Positions 25,388 through 33,854 of a stretch of DNA of 64,000 nt are shown in pieces. The notes under the pieces were generated by a model. The model did no database searches, had not been told where the DNA came from, and saw only the letters and a program-made list of their open reading frames with translations. This DNA comes from an uncultured Massilia sp. (GTDB lineage: Bacteria; Pseudomonadota; Gammaproteobacteria; Burkholderiales; Burkholderiaceae), in the NCBI GenBank assembly GCA_946481275.1, contig CAMLMV010000022.1:41406-105405 (forward strand). The letters are read 5' to 3'. Position 1 is the first letter of the stretch. The number at the start of each line of letters is the position of its first letter. The position numbers were made by a program, and so were the translations under genes.

Positions 25388-27115
25388 ATGTTCGAACTGT
25401 TCACCCCGGGCCGCACCGGCCGCTCGTTCCTCACGACGACCCCGAACCGCTGGGACTGGGCGCTGCTGCCCCTCGTCCTCGCCGTGCTCGCGCTGGCCGC
25501 GTACGGCGCGATGCAGATGACGCGGCCGTTCGTGCTGGGCCAGCCGACGCCGATCTCGCTCGATCCGGCGGTCCTGCCCTACTACCTGCTGCGCACGATC
25601 CTGCGCATGTTCAGCGCGTTAGGTGCCGCGCTGCTGTTCACGTTCGCGTTCGCGGTCGTCGCCACGCGCTGGAAGAGCGCGGAAAAGATCATGGTGCCGC
25701 TGCTGGACGTGCTGCAGTCGGTGCCGATCCTGGGCTTCCAGGCCATCGCGATCACGCCCTTCATCGCCCTGTTCCCGGGCAACCTGTTCGGCGTCGAGTG
25801 CGCCGCCATCTTCGCGATCTTCACGTCGCAGGCGTGGAACATGGCGTTCAGCCTGTACCAGTCGATGAAGACGATCCCGCCCGAACTGGCGGAAGCGGCG
25901 CGCGTGTTCCGCCTGTCGGCCTGGCAGCGCTTCTGGCGCCTGGAACTGCCGTTCGCGATGCCGGCGCTGCTGTGGAACATGATGATGTCGATGTCCGGCG
26001 GCTGGTTCCTGCTCGTGGCGGCCGAGGCGATCTCGGTGGCGGGCCAGGACATCAAGCTGCCCGGCATCGGCGCCTACATCGCCGTCGCCATCGAGCGGAA
26101 GAACGGCGGCGCCATCGCCTGGGCCATTGCCGCCATGTTCACCGGCATCCTGCTGTACGACCAGCTGTTCTTCCGTCCCCTGCTGGCGTGGGCGGATAAA
26201 TTCCGCTTCGAGGAATCGCAGGGCGAGATCGCGCAGCAGTCGTGGGTGCTGGACTGGGGCCGCCGCAGTGTGTGGATCCGCGCGCTGACCGACCGCATGT
26301 GGGGGCTGCTGGCGCGCACGCTGGGCTGGTTCGGCACGCCCGAACCCGTCGAGGCGCCGCCGCGGGCGTCCCGCTTTGCGCTGTCCGCGCGCACGATCGA
26401 CGGGATCGTCCTCGCGCTCGCACTGCTGGGCGCGTGGCGCTTCCTCCTGTTCATCCACGCCGAAGTGGGTTGGGGAGAAACGCTGCGCGTCGTGGGCCTG
26501 GGCGGCATCACGCTCGTGCGCGTTCTGTTGCTGATCGTGCTGGCGTCGCTGTTCTGGGTACCGGCCGCCGTCTGGATCGGCCTGCGTCCGGTGTACGCGC
26601 AGAAGGTGCAGGCGCTGGCGCAATTCCTGGCCGCGTTTCCCGTCAACCTGATCTATCCGCTGGTCGTGTACGTCGTCGTGCACCTGCACCTGAACCTGAA
26701 CATCTGGCTCAGCCCTTTGATGGTGTTCGGCACCCAGTGGTACATCCTGTTCAACGTGGTCGCGGGCGCATCCACGCTGCCGAACGAGTTGCGCCTCGCG
26801 GCCGACAACCTGGGCCTGACGGGCTGGCTGAAATGGAAGCGCGTGTACCTGCCGGCCGTGTTCCCGAGCTTCGTCACGGGCGCGATCACGGCCAGCGGCG
26901 GCTCGTGGAACGCGAGCATCGTGGCGGAGTACGTCACGTGGGGCAGGACGTCGCTCGTGGCCGATGGCCTGGGCAGCTACATCAAGCAGATGACGGATGC
27001 CGGCGACTTCCACCGCGTCGCCCTCGGCATCGGGGTGATGTGCGTATTCGTCATGGTATTGAACCGCTTCTTCTGGCGCCGGCTGTACCTGCTCGCCGAA
27101 GACCGCAGCCGCTGA
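25388..27115 (+). CDS. ABC transporter permease, two fused permease domains
   Basis: The 575-residue inner-membrane protein contains two consecutive binding-protein-dependent permease domains (about residues 60-270 and 365-565), each with an EAA-type loop (ELAEAARVFRLSAWQRFWRLELPFAMPAL; ELRLAADNLGLTGWLKWKRVYLPAVFPSF). One chain therefore replaces the usual permease dimer. The loops resemble those of nitrate/sulfonate/taurine-type importers. It follows the porin by 11 bases and precedes the ATPase gene by 13, in one operon. Confidence 0.92.
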   Translation: MFELFTPGRTGRSFLTTTPNRWDWALLPLVLAVLALAAYGAMQMTRPFVLGQPTPISLDPAVLPYYLLRTILRMFSALGAALLFTFAFAVVATRWKSAEKIMVPLLDVLQSVPILGFQAIAITPFIALFPGNLFGVECAAIFAIFTSQAWNMAFSLYQSMKTIPPELAEAARVFRLSAWQRFWRLELPFAMPALLWNMMMSMSGGWFLLVAAEAISVAGQDIKLPGIGAYIAVAIERKNGGAIAWAIAAMFTGILLYDQLFFRPLLAWADKFRFEESQGEIAQQSWVLDWGRRSVWIRALTDRMWGLLARTLGWFGTPEPVEAPPRASRFALSARTIDGIVLALALLGAWRFLLFIHAEVGWGETLRVVGLGGITLVRVLLLIVLASLFWVPAAVWIGLRPVYAQKVQALAQFLAAFPVNLIYPLVVYVVVHLHLNLNIWLSPLMVFGTQWYILFNVVAGASTLPNELRLAADNLGLTGWLKWKRVYLPAVFPSFVTGAITASGGSWNASIVAEYVTWGRTSLVADGLGSYIKQMTDAGDFHRVALGIGVMCVFVMVLNRFFWRRLYLLAEDRSR

Positions 27116-27128
27116 CAGGAGAATAAAA

Positions 27129-28427
27129 ATGACCGACAAACTGATCGAACTGCAGGCCGTGCAAAAGGCCTTCCGCAGCGCCGACGGCGCCCCGCGCACC
27201 GTGCTCGAAGGCGTCGACTTCACGCTGGCGGACGGCGAGATCGTCGCGCTGCTGGGCAAATCCGGCTCCGGCAAATCGACGCTGCTGCGCATCGTGGCGG
27301 GCCTCGTGCCGGCCGATGCGGGCAAGGTCGAATACCGCGGACGTCCCATCCGCGGGCCGCTGTCCGGCGTGGCGATGGTCTTTCAATCGTTCGCGCTGTT
27401 TCCGTGGCTGACGGTGCAGCAGAACGTGGAGCTGGGCCTGGAAGCGCAGGGTGTACCGCCGACCGTGCGGCGCGAGCGGGCGGACGCGATGCTCGACCTG
27501 ATCGGCCTTTCCGGCTTCGGCAGCGCGCTGCCGCGGGAGCTGTCGGGCGGCATGCGCCAGCGCGTGGGCATCGCGCGCGCGCTCGTCACGCACCCGGACG
27601 TGCTGCTGATGGACGAAGCCTTCTCGGCCCTTGACGTGCTGACGGGCGAGACGCTGCGGGGCGACATCCTCGACCTGTGGGACGGGAAGCGGATTCCCAC
27701 GCGCGGCATCCTGATCGTCTCGCACAACATCGAGGAAGCCGTCATGATGGCGGACCGCATCATCATCCTGTCGAGCGATCCGGGCCGCGTGCGCCACGAG
27801 ATCCGCATCGACCTGCCGCGCCCGCGCAATGCGGACGCGCCGGCAGTGCGCGCCCTCGTCGACGAAGTCTATGGCCTGATGACGATGCGTCCCGCCGCCG
27901 CGCCCGCGACGGCGCGCCCCGCCACCATCGACTACCGCGTGCCGGACACGGACGTGGGCCGCATGGAAAGCGTGCTGGACCTGCTGGCGAGCGCCCCGTA
28001 CGACGGCCGCGCCGACCTGCCGCAACTGTCGGAAGACACCGAGCTGCCGGACGAGGAACTGTTCCCGACCTATGAGGCATTGAACCTGCTGGGCCTTGCG
28101 CACGTCGAGCGCGGCGACATCGCGCTGACGGGGCTGGGCCTGCGCTACGCCCAGGCCGACCAGGCGCTGCGCCAGGCGCTGTTCGGCCAGCAGCTCCTGA
28201 AAAACGTGCCGCTCGCCGCGCGCATCCGCCGCCAGCTGGAAGACGAGCCGGGCGGCGCGCTGCCGGAAGACCCGTTCATCGACCTGCTGGAAGACACGCT
28301 GGAAGCGGACCAGGCCAAGCGCATGCTCGAAGTGGCGATCGAGTGGGGCCGCTACGGCGAGCTCTATGAATACGACTATCACACGGGCCGGCTGAAACTG
28401 CCGGGCACGGGAAACACGAAGGAGTGA
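27129..28427 (+). CDS. ABC transporter ATP-binding protein with AAA-associated C-terminal domain
   Basis: The 432-residue ATPase has Walker A GKSGSGKST, signature LSGGMRQR, Walker B VLLMDEAFSALD and the H-loop SHNIEEAV. The first 250 residues resemble NrtD/SsuB/TauB-type ATPases. The remaining 160 residues (from about VGRMESVLDLL) match the AAA-associated domain found on a subset of these ATPases and may be regulatory. No substrate-binding-protein gene is nearby, so the importer is incomplete as seen or uses a distant partner. Confidence 0.92.
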   Translation: MTDKLIELQAVQKAFRSADGAPRTVLEGVDFTLADGEIVALLGKSGSGKSTLLRIVAGLVPADAGKVEYRGRPIRGPLSGVAMVFQSFALFPWLTVQQNVELGLEAQGVPPTVRRERADAMLDLIGLSGFGSALPRELSGGMRQRVGIARALVTHPDVLLMDEAFSALDVLTGETLRGDILDLWDGKRIPTRGILIVSHNIEEAVMMADRIIILSSDPGRVRHEIRIDLPRPRNADAPAVRALVDEVYGLMTMRPAAAPATARPATIDYRVPDTDVGRMESVLDLLASAPYDGRADLPQLSEDTELPDEELFPTYEALNLLGLAHVERGDIALTGLGLRYAQADQALRQALFGQQLLKNVPLAARIRRQLEDEPGGALPEDPFIDLLEDTLEADQAKRMLEVAIEWGRYGELYEYDYHTGRLKLPGTGNTKE

Positions 28428-28428
28428 C

Positions 28429-28977
28429 ATGGACACCGACACCCTCGACCGCAAGGTCGCGCTGACCGTGGCGCTGCTGGCGTCCTTCATGGGCGTCTGC
28501 AAGGTCAAGGACGACAACATCGTGCAGGCGATGCAGCAGGCGCAGGCCGACAAGATCGACCACTGGGCCTTCTACCAGGCCCGCAACCTGCGCCAGGAAC
28601 AGGCGCATACGACGCTCCTGCAACTGCGCCTCGCGGCGGCGGGCCGCCCCGCGAACGAGCAGCCAGGCTACACCGCTGCGATCACGGAACTGGAAAAACT
28701 GGAACACGACCAGGCGCAGAAGAAGAACGAGGTGCTGGCGCAGGCGAAACAGGACCAGGACACGTACGACGCGCTGAACTACCGCGACGACCAGTTCGAC
28801 CTGTCCGACGCGGCGCTGGCACTGGCCCTGTCGCTGCTGGCCGTCACCACATTGACGCGCCAGCGCTGGCTGTATCTCGCGGCCCTGGTGCCGACGGCGG
28901 TCGGCGTGTTTTATGGCGTGGCCGGGTTGGCGGGGTTGCCGTTTCACCCGGCGTGGTTGACAGGTTTGTTGTCCTGA
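28429..28977 (+). CDS. DUF4337-family membrane protein
   Basis: The 182-residue protein begins with a short hydrophobic segment (about residues 11-24), continues with a charged, Gln/Lys-rich helical stretch (about 30-115) and ends with two membrane helices (about 125-165). This layout and the KDDNIVQAMQQAQADKIDHWAFYQARN motif match DUF4337. It starts one base after the ATPase stop and ends next to the convergent rph stop. Its role in the transporter operon is unknown. Confidence 0.85.
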   Translation: MDTDTLDRKVALTVALLASFMGVCKVKDDNIVQAMQQAQADKIDHWAFYQARNLRQEQAHTTLLQLRLAAAGRPANEQPGYTAAITELEKLEHDQAQKKNEVLAQAKQDQDTYDALNYRDDQFDLSDAALALALSLLAVTTLTRQRWLYLAALVPTAVGVFYGVAGLAGLPFHPAWLTGLLS

Positions 28978-29712
28978 TCAAGCCGTCAGGCCGAGCGCCC
29001 GCTTCTGCAGCGTGACCAGTTCGCGGATGCCCTGCTCCGCCAGGTCGAGCAGACGGTTCATGCCGGCGCGATCGAACGCCTCGCCCTCGGCCGTGCCCTG
29101 CACTTCGACGAAGTGCCCGGCCTCCGTCATCACGACGTTCATGTCGGTGTCGCAGCCGGAATCCTCGATGTAGTCCAGGTCCAGCACGGGCACGCCGCCC
29201 ACGACGCCCACCGAGATCGCGGCGACGAAGTGCCTGACCGGCACGGCCGGGACCAGGCCCGCCGCCACGAGCTTCGAGAACGCGTCATAGGCCGCCACCA
29301 TCGCGCCCGTGATCGACGCGGTGCGCGTGCCGCCGTCGGCCTGGATCACGTCGCAATCCAGGTGCAGGGTGCGTTCGCCGAACGCTTCCAGGTCGAACGC
29401 GGCGCGCAGCGAGCGGCCGATCAGGCGCTGGATTTCCTGCGTGCGGCCGGACTGCTTGCCGCGCGCCGCCTCGCGGTCCATGCGCGAGTGCGTGGAGCGC
29501 GGCAGCATGCCGTATTCCGCCGTCAGCCAGCCCTGCCCTTTGCCCTTCAGGAAGCCCGGCACTTTTTCCTCGATGCTGGCGGTGCAGATCACCTTCGTGT
29601 CGCCGCATTCGATCAGCACGGAACCTTCGGCGTGCTTCGTGTACTGGCGGGTGATGCGGATGGCGCGCAGCTGGTCGACGGCACGGCCGCTGGGGCGGAG
29701 GGTTTGGGTCAT
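28978..29712 (-). CDS. rph: Ribonuclease PH
   Basis: RNase PH is a phosphate-dependent 3'-5' exoribonuclease that trims tRNA 3' ends. The 244-residue product starts [15 protein letters not shown] and shows the conserved [33 protein letters not shown] phosphate/RNA-binding region (read in parts) and [19 protein letters not shown]. The length is normal. It lies 25 bases downstream of the PP2C phosphatase gene on the same strand and continues the conserved block interrupted before rdgB. Confidence 0.97.
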   Translation of the reverse strand: MTQTLRPSGRAVDQLRAIRITRQYTKHAEGSVLIECGDTKVICTASIEEKVPGFLKGKGQGWLTAEYGMLPRSTHSRMDREAARGKQSGRTQEIQRLIGRSLRAAFDLEAFGERTLHLDCDVIQADGGTRTASITGAMVAAYDAFSKLVAAGLVPAVPVRHFVAAISVGVVGGVPVLDLDYIEDSGCDTDMNVVMTEAGHFVEVQGTAEGEAFDRAGMNRLLDLAEQGIRELVTLQKRALGLTA

Positions 29713-29737
29713 GGATTTCCTTTGCGTGAGTGGTTGG

Positions 29738-30667
29738 TTATTTCAGAATCTGCGACGACTTCTCGATCGCATCGCGGATCTCGGCGATGGCCTTCTCGAT
29801 GTCGTCCTCGTCGAACGGGTCGTCCGGAGCGGGCGTGGCGGCCGGGGCATCGATGCGGCTCGTCACCTCGCCCTCGGGCACCATCTGCGTCGACACGACG
29901 CTCGGGTCGCTTGCCCCCGCCGGCGCGCCCGCGCCCTGCCACTGGATGGCGAGCGCCGTCGTATTGTCGCCGCGGCTGCCGGCGATCGTGGTCGCCATCG
30001 CGATCATCTCCGGCACGGCCTGCGTGATGGCCTGCGCGGACAGGCGGTGCGCGATCTCGGTGTCGGGAAGCATGGACCACAGGCCGTCGGAGCACAGCAG
30101 CAGGATATCGCCCGGTTCCAGGCTGGCCGCGCGCGACAGTTCGACCTTCGGCGGCGTCGACGCGCCGAGGCAGTTGTACAGCTTGTTGCGGTCCGGGTGC
30201 GTGGCGCGCTCGCTCGCATCGGCCTGCCCTTTCGCGATCAGGTACTCGATGTGCGAATGGTCGCGCGTGCGCCCGAGGACCTGGCCGCGGCGCAGCCAGT
30301 ACAGGCGCGAATCGCCGCAATGGGCCCAGACGGCGCTGTTGTGCTGCACGAGGCAGGCGACGATCGTCGTGCGCGGACTGTCCGGCATCGCCTTGTCGCG
30401 CGTATAGCGCATGATGTCGTCGTGGGCCTGCTGCAGGGCCTCCTGCAGGAACCGCTCGGGCTTGCGCACGTACGGCGCCGCCTGCGCCTTGAAGCGCGTG
30501 GCGATGCTTTGCAGGGCGATCGTGGCCGCGATCTCGCCGCGCAAATGGCCGCCCATGCCGTCCGCCAGCACGAGCAGCAGCGCGTCGCGCGTGTACAGGT
30601 AGCCCATGCGGTCCTGGTTGAGTTTGCGGCCGCCGATGTGGCTTTGCTGGTAGACGGAGAATTGCAT
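29738..30667 (-). CDS. PP2C-family protein serine/threonine phosphatase
   Basis: This 309-residue metal-dependent phosphatase shows PP2C motifs in order: [38 protein letters not shown] and [12 protein letters not shown], with the metal-binding aspartates present. The last 80 residues are a Pro/Asp/Glu-rich tail without a known domain. It follows the kinase gene by 9 bases, a kinase/phosphatase pair. It probably removes phosphates added by that kinase. Confidence 0.95.
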   Translation of the reverse strand: MQFSVYQQSHIGGRKLNQDRMGYLYTRDALLLVLADGMGGHLRGEIAATIALQSIATRFKAQAAPYVRKPERFLQEALQQAHDDIMRYTRDKAMPDSPRTTIVACLVQHNSAVWAHCGDSRLYWLRRGQVLGRTRDHSHIEYLIAKGQADASERATHPDRNKLYNCLGASTPPKVELSRAASLEPGDILLLCSDGLWSMLPDTEIAHRLSAQAITQAVPEMIAMATTIAGSRGDNTTALAIQWQGAGAPAGASDPSVVSTQMVPEGEVTSRIDAPAATPAPDDPFDEDDIEKAIAEIRDAIEKSSQILK

Positions 30668-30676
30668 GATGGTTCC

Positions 30677-31663
30677 TCAGGCGCGTCCGCGGCCGAAGCC
30701 GATGCGTTCGACGAGGCCGCGCCAGCCGGAGGCCGGCACCGCTTCCCCGGTGTCGGGCGGCAGCGCCGCCGGCGTCGCGGGGAGACCCGCCTGCAGCACC
30801 TTCTGCACGGCGAACACGCTCTGCGGCCGCGCCAGCGGATCGAGACTCAGGCACGCCTTCACCATCGCCACGAGGCCCGGCGTGTAGGCGCCTTCCAGTT
30901 TCGCGAACTGCCCGTCCATCGTGTCGGCTGTGCGGCGCTGGTCGGCCGGCTGCGGCGGCGCGCCCGCCATGCACGCGAACATGGCGGCGCCGATGCTGTA
31001 GATGTCCGTCCACGGGCCCAGCGCGCTGCCCTTCGCGTACAGCTCGGGCGCCGCGAAGCCGGGCGTGTACATGGGCGCCAGCGTGGGCGCGTCGGTGTGG
31101 ATGGTCTGGCGCGCGGCGCCGAAGTCGAGCAGCATGGGCGAGCCGTCCGTGCGCAAATAGATGTTGGCCGGCTTGAGGTCGAGGTGCAGCAGCTTGTTCG
31201 CATGGACGTCGCGCAGGCCGGCGCAGACGCCGTTGAAGACCTGGCGGATGAACGGTTCGCCGGCGCGGCTGCCTTTCGCGACCAGGCGCGCGGCGACTTC
31301 CTGCAGCGAGTGGCCGGATTCGTAGGCCATCACCATATAAACCGTGTCGTTGGCACGGAAAAAATTTAACACCCGCACGACGTTCGGATGGACGATGCGC
31401 GCGAGCGCCCGCCCCTCCTCGAAAAAGCATTTCAGGCCGATGCGGAAAACGGGCAGATTGGCCTTCGCGATCACGGGCGCCAGCTCCCCCGGGGCCCGCA
31501 GCGCCAGGGCGCTGGGCAGGTATTCCTTGATCGCCACGGCGTTGCCGTCGGCATCATATGCAAGATAAACAATACTGAACCCGCCGGACGCAATTTTCTT
31601 TACAATGCGATATCCGCCAATTTCCAGCCCATCGGGCAGGGGAGCATTATTCTGGGCAGCCAT
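30677..31663 (-). CDS. Eukaryotic-type serine/threonine protein kinase
   Basis: The 328-residue kinase has the glycine loop ASGGFSIVY, ATP-binding Lys46 (VAIKEYLP), catalytic loop HLDLKPANIYL with Asp162, and DFGAAR. There is no transmembrane helix or extracellular sensor, so it is a short cytoplasmic kinase. It is divergent from yicC and forms an operon with the PP2C gene. Such pairs regulate type VI secretion in some species (PpkA/PppA), but this one sits in a conserved housekeeping cluster and need not be linked to that. Confidence 0.95.
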   Translation of the reverse strand: MAAQNNAPLPDGLEIGGYRIVKKIASGGFSIVYLAYDADGNAVAIKEYLPSALALRAPGELAPVIAKANLPVFRIGLKCFFEEGRALARIVHPNVVRVLNFFRANDTVYMVMAYESGHSLQEVAARLVAKGSRAGEPFIRQVFNGVCAGLRDVHANKLLHLDLKPANIYLRTDGSPMLLDFGAARQTIHTDAPTLAPMYTPGFAAPELYAKGSALGPWTDIYSIGAAMFACMAGAPPQPADQRRTADTMDGQFAKLEGAYTPGLVAMVKACLSLDPLARPQSVFAVQKVLQAGLPATPAALPPDTGEAVPASGWRGLVERIGFGRGRA

Positions 31664-31812
31664 TTGGGAAAGTATTCCTTGCTAAACACGGCGATTGTGT
31701 GGATAAATCACCGCTTTGTAAAGAATAAGGGAATCTCGCAAAACCACAGCGCGCGGCGCCACCCGCACCGTGCTGCGGCCGGCGAAGCAGATTCCGGAAA
31801 TCGGGGACTCCA

Positions 31813-32715
31813 TTGAGCATTTCTAGCATGACAGGTTATGCGGTCGCCACAAGCGAAGGCGCTGCCGGCACCCTGACGATCGAGATCAAGAGCGTCAATT
31901 CACGCTTTCTCGACCTCCAGTTCCGCATCAACGACGAGCTGCGCGCACTCGAACCGGACCTGCGCTCCGCCATCATGGCCGCCATCACGCGCGGCAAGGT
32001 CGAGGTGCGGCTGTCGTTCGGACGCAAGGCCACGACCGGCTCCCAGGCCCTGAACCACACGCTGCTGGCCGACCTCGCCCGGCTGCAGACCGAGGTCACG
32101 CGCCACTTCGTGTCCGCGCCGCTGATGACGGTGGCGGAACTGCTGCGCTGGCCGGGCGTGATCGAGGAAGCGCAGATCGGCCAGGAGTCGCTGCAGGCCG
32201 ACGTCGCCGCTCTCGCCGCGAAAACGATTGCCGCCTTCGTCGACAGCCGCAAGCGCGAAGGCGCGGCGCTGGAAGCGATGCTGGTCTCGCGTATCGAGGC
32301 GATGGAAGCCATCGTCAAGCGCATTACCCCGTTGATCCCGCAGGTCATCGCCCAGTTCCAGCAAAAGGCCATCGAGCGCATGCAGGACGCGCTGGGCCTG
32401 GCCGGCCACGGCAACCCGCAAGTGCTCACGCGCCAGGAAGTCTTCGAACGGATCCGCCAGGAAGTCACGCTGTACGGCATCCGCATCGACGTCTCGGAAG
32501 AATTGTCGCGCCTGACCGCGCACCTGAACGAGACCCGCCACATCCTCAAGAAGGGCGGCCAGGTCGGCAAGCGCCTCGACTTCATGATGCAGGAACTGAA
32601 CCGCGAAGCGAATACGCTGGGCGCCAAGGCTTCCGTCAAGGAGCTGGCCGATGCGTCGATGGAGCTCAAGCTGCTCATCGAGCAGATGCGGGAACAGGTT
32701 CAGAATCTGGAATAA
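31813..32715 (+). CDS. yicC: YicC-family endoribonuclease
   Basis: This 300-residue protein starts SSMTGYAVATSEG and contains the conserved EIKSVNSRFLDLQFRINDELRALEPDLR region and the C-terminal LKKGGQVGKRLDFMMQELNREANTLGAKA block. Family members are endoribonucleases in RNA turnover. The start is TTG (31813); the next ATG (31828, in MTGY) would remove the residues normally before this motif, so TTG is preferred. gmk follows, as in many bacteria, after a hairpin. Confidence 0.93.
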   Translation: MSISSMTGYAVATSEGAAGTLTIEIKSVNSRFLDLQFRINDELRALEPDLRSAIMAAITRGKVEVRLSFGRKATTGSQALNHTLLADLARLQTEVTRHFVSAPLMTVAELLRWPGVIEEAQIGQESLQADVAALAAKTIAAFVDSRKREGAALEAMLVSRIEAMEAIVKRITPLIPQVIAQFQQKAIERMQDALGLAGHGNPQVLTRQEVFERIRQEVTLYGIRIDVSEELSRLTAHLNETRHILKKGGQVGKRLDFMMQELNREANTLGAKASVKELADASMELKLLIEQMREQVQNLE

Positions 32716-32737
32716 TCGCGATCATCCAGGTCGTGTC

Positions 32738-32772
32738 GAACGCGCGGGCGGGGATCACCTGCCCGCGCGTTC
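32738..32772. terminator. Perfect 12-bp hairpin between yicC and gmk
   Basis: GAACGCGCGGGC (32738-32749) and GCCCGCGCGTTC (32761-32772) form a 12-bp perfect stem with an 11-base loop. There is no T-run, so it may be a weak terminator or attenuator ahead of gmk and not a full stop. Confidence 0.5.
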
Positions 32773-32814
32773 TATGCATTACCATCGAACTAACACGTAA
32801 CAAAGGAACCCACC

Positions 32815-33459
32815 ATGCTCACCAACGCTTTCTCCGGCAGCCTGTTCGTCGTCGCCGCCCCGTCCGGCGCCGGCAAGTCGACCCTGGTCAATGCGCTGCT
32901 GGCTCAGGAACCGGGCATCAAGCTGTCGATCTCGACCACGACGCGCCCGCCGCGCCCGGGCGAACAGGACGGCCGCGAATACCACTTCACCACCGCCGAG
33001 GATTTCGTCGCCCGCGCCGACCGCGGCGAATTCCTGGAATGGGCCGAGGTGCATGGCAATTACTACGGCACGAGCCGCCTGACGGTGGAACAGGAAATGA
33101 AGACGGGCACGGACATCCTGCTGGAAATCGACTGGCAGGGCGCGCGCCAGGTGAAAAAGCAGTTCCCGGACGCGGCCGGCATCTTCATCCTGCCGCCGTC
33201 GATCGCGGCGCTGGAAGAGCGCCTGCACAAGCGCGGCACGGACGAGCCGCACATCATCACGCGGCGCCTGCTGGCCGCCGGGGGCGAGATCGCTCACGCT
33301 CCCGAGTTCGAGTATGCTATCATCAACGAAGAGTTCAACGTCGCCCTGTCCGAGCTGCAGGCGATTGTCAAAGCGACACGTTCGCGCTTCGCCCAACAGG
33401 CAGCCCGCAACGCCTCGCTGTTTGCCCAACTGGGAATCCACGTTCAACAGCAGTCCTGA
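32815..33459 (+). CDS. gmk: Guanylate kinase
   Basis: Gmk phosphorylates GMP to GDP. The 214-residue product has the P-loop APSGAGKST, the GMP-binding [19 protein letters not shown] region and [16 protein letters not shown]. The ATG follows AAAGGAA. It is essential in most bacteria. The order gmk-rpoZ-spoT downstream is the same as in E. coli, although a repeat hairpin lies between gmk and rpoZ here. Confidence 0.97.
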   Translation: MLTNAFSGSLFVVAAPSGAGKSTLVNALLAQEPGIKLSISTTTRPPRPGEQDGREYHFTTAEDFVARADRGEFLEWAEVHGNYYGTSRLTVEQEMKTGTDILLEIDWQGARQVKKQFPDAAGIFILPPSIAALEERLHKRGTDEPHIITRRLLAAGGEIAHAPEFEYAIINEEFNVALSELQAIVKATRSRFAQQAARNASLFAQLGIHVQQQS

Positions 33460-33493
33460 CCGTCCCGCTACGGCTCGCATTTAATTTGATCAG

Positions 33494-33536
33494 TCGGGGT
33501 CAGAGCCCAATCGAGAAATTCGGGCTCTGACCCCGA
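33494..33536. repeat. REP-like inverted repeat (GGGGTCAGAGCCC hairpin)
   Basis: TCGGGGTCAGAGCCC (33494-33508) and GGGCTCTGACCCCGA (33522-33536) make a perfect 15-bp stem with a 13-base loop. The core GGGGTCAGAGC is the same as in the repeat elements near 49.9 kb and 63.8 kb. It lies between gmk and rpoZ and may also act as a transcript-end structure. Confidence 0.8.
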
Positions 33537-33562
33537 GTATGTAAACTTCCCGGAGTATTAAT

Positions 33563-33766
33563 ATGGCCCGCATCACCATCGAAGATTGCCTGAAAAACGT
33601 CCCGAACCGTTTCCAGCTGACCCTGGCCGCGACCTACCGCGCCCGCCAGCTGCTGCAAGGCCACACCCCGAAAGTCGAAGCCAAGGACAAGCCGACCGTC
33701 GTCGCGCTGCGTGAAATCGCCGCCGGCAAAGTCGGTCTGGAAATGCTGAAAAAAGTCCCGATGTAA
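33563..33766 (+). CDS. rpoZ: DNA-directed RNA polymerase subunit omega
   Basis: Omega (67 residues) helps fold beta' and forms one of the ppGpp-binding sites of RNA polymerase. It starts [23 protein letters not shown] and contains [16 protein letters not shown], both standard. It lies just before the ppGpp enzyme gene, so the product of one gene senses the product of the next. Confidence 0.97.
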   Translation: MARITIEDCLKNVPNRFQLTLAATYRARQLLQGHTPKVEAKDKPTVVALREIAAGKVGLEMLKKVPM

Positions 33767-33854
33767 TTCGGGCGGTGCCTGAGCCTATGTGGTCAATGAA
33801 TCAGCCCGTGATTCTGTTATGCTGTTTCCATACTGCGGCTGATTGTCATTACGT

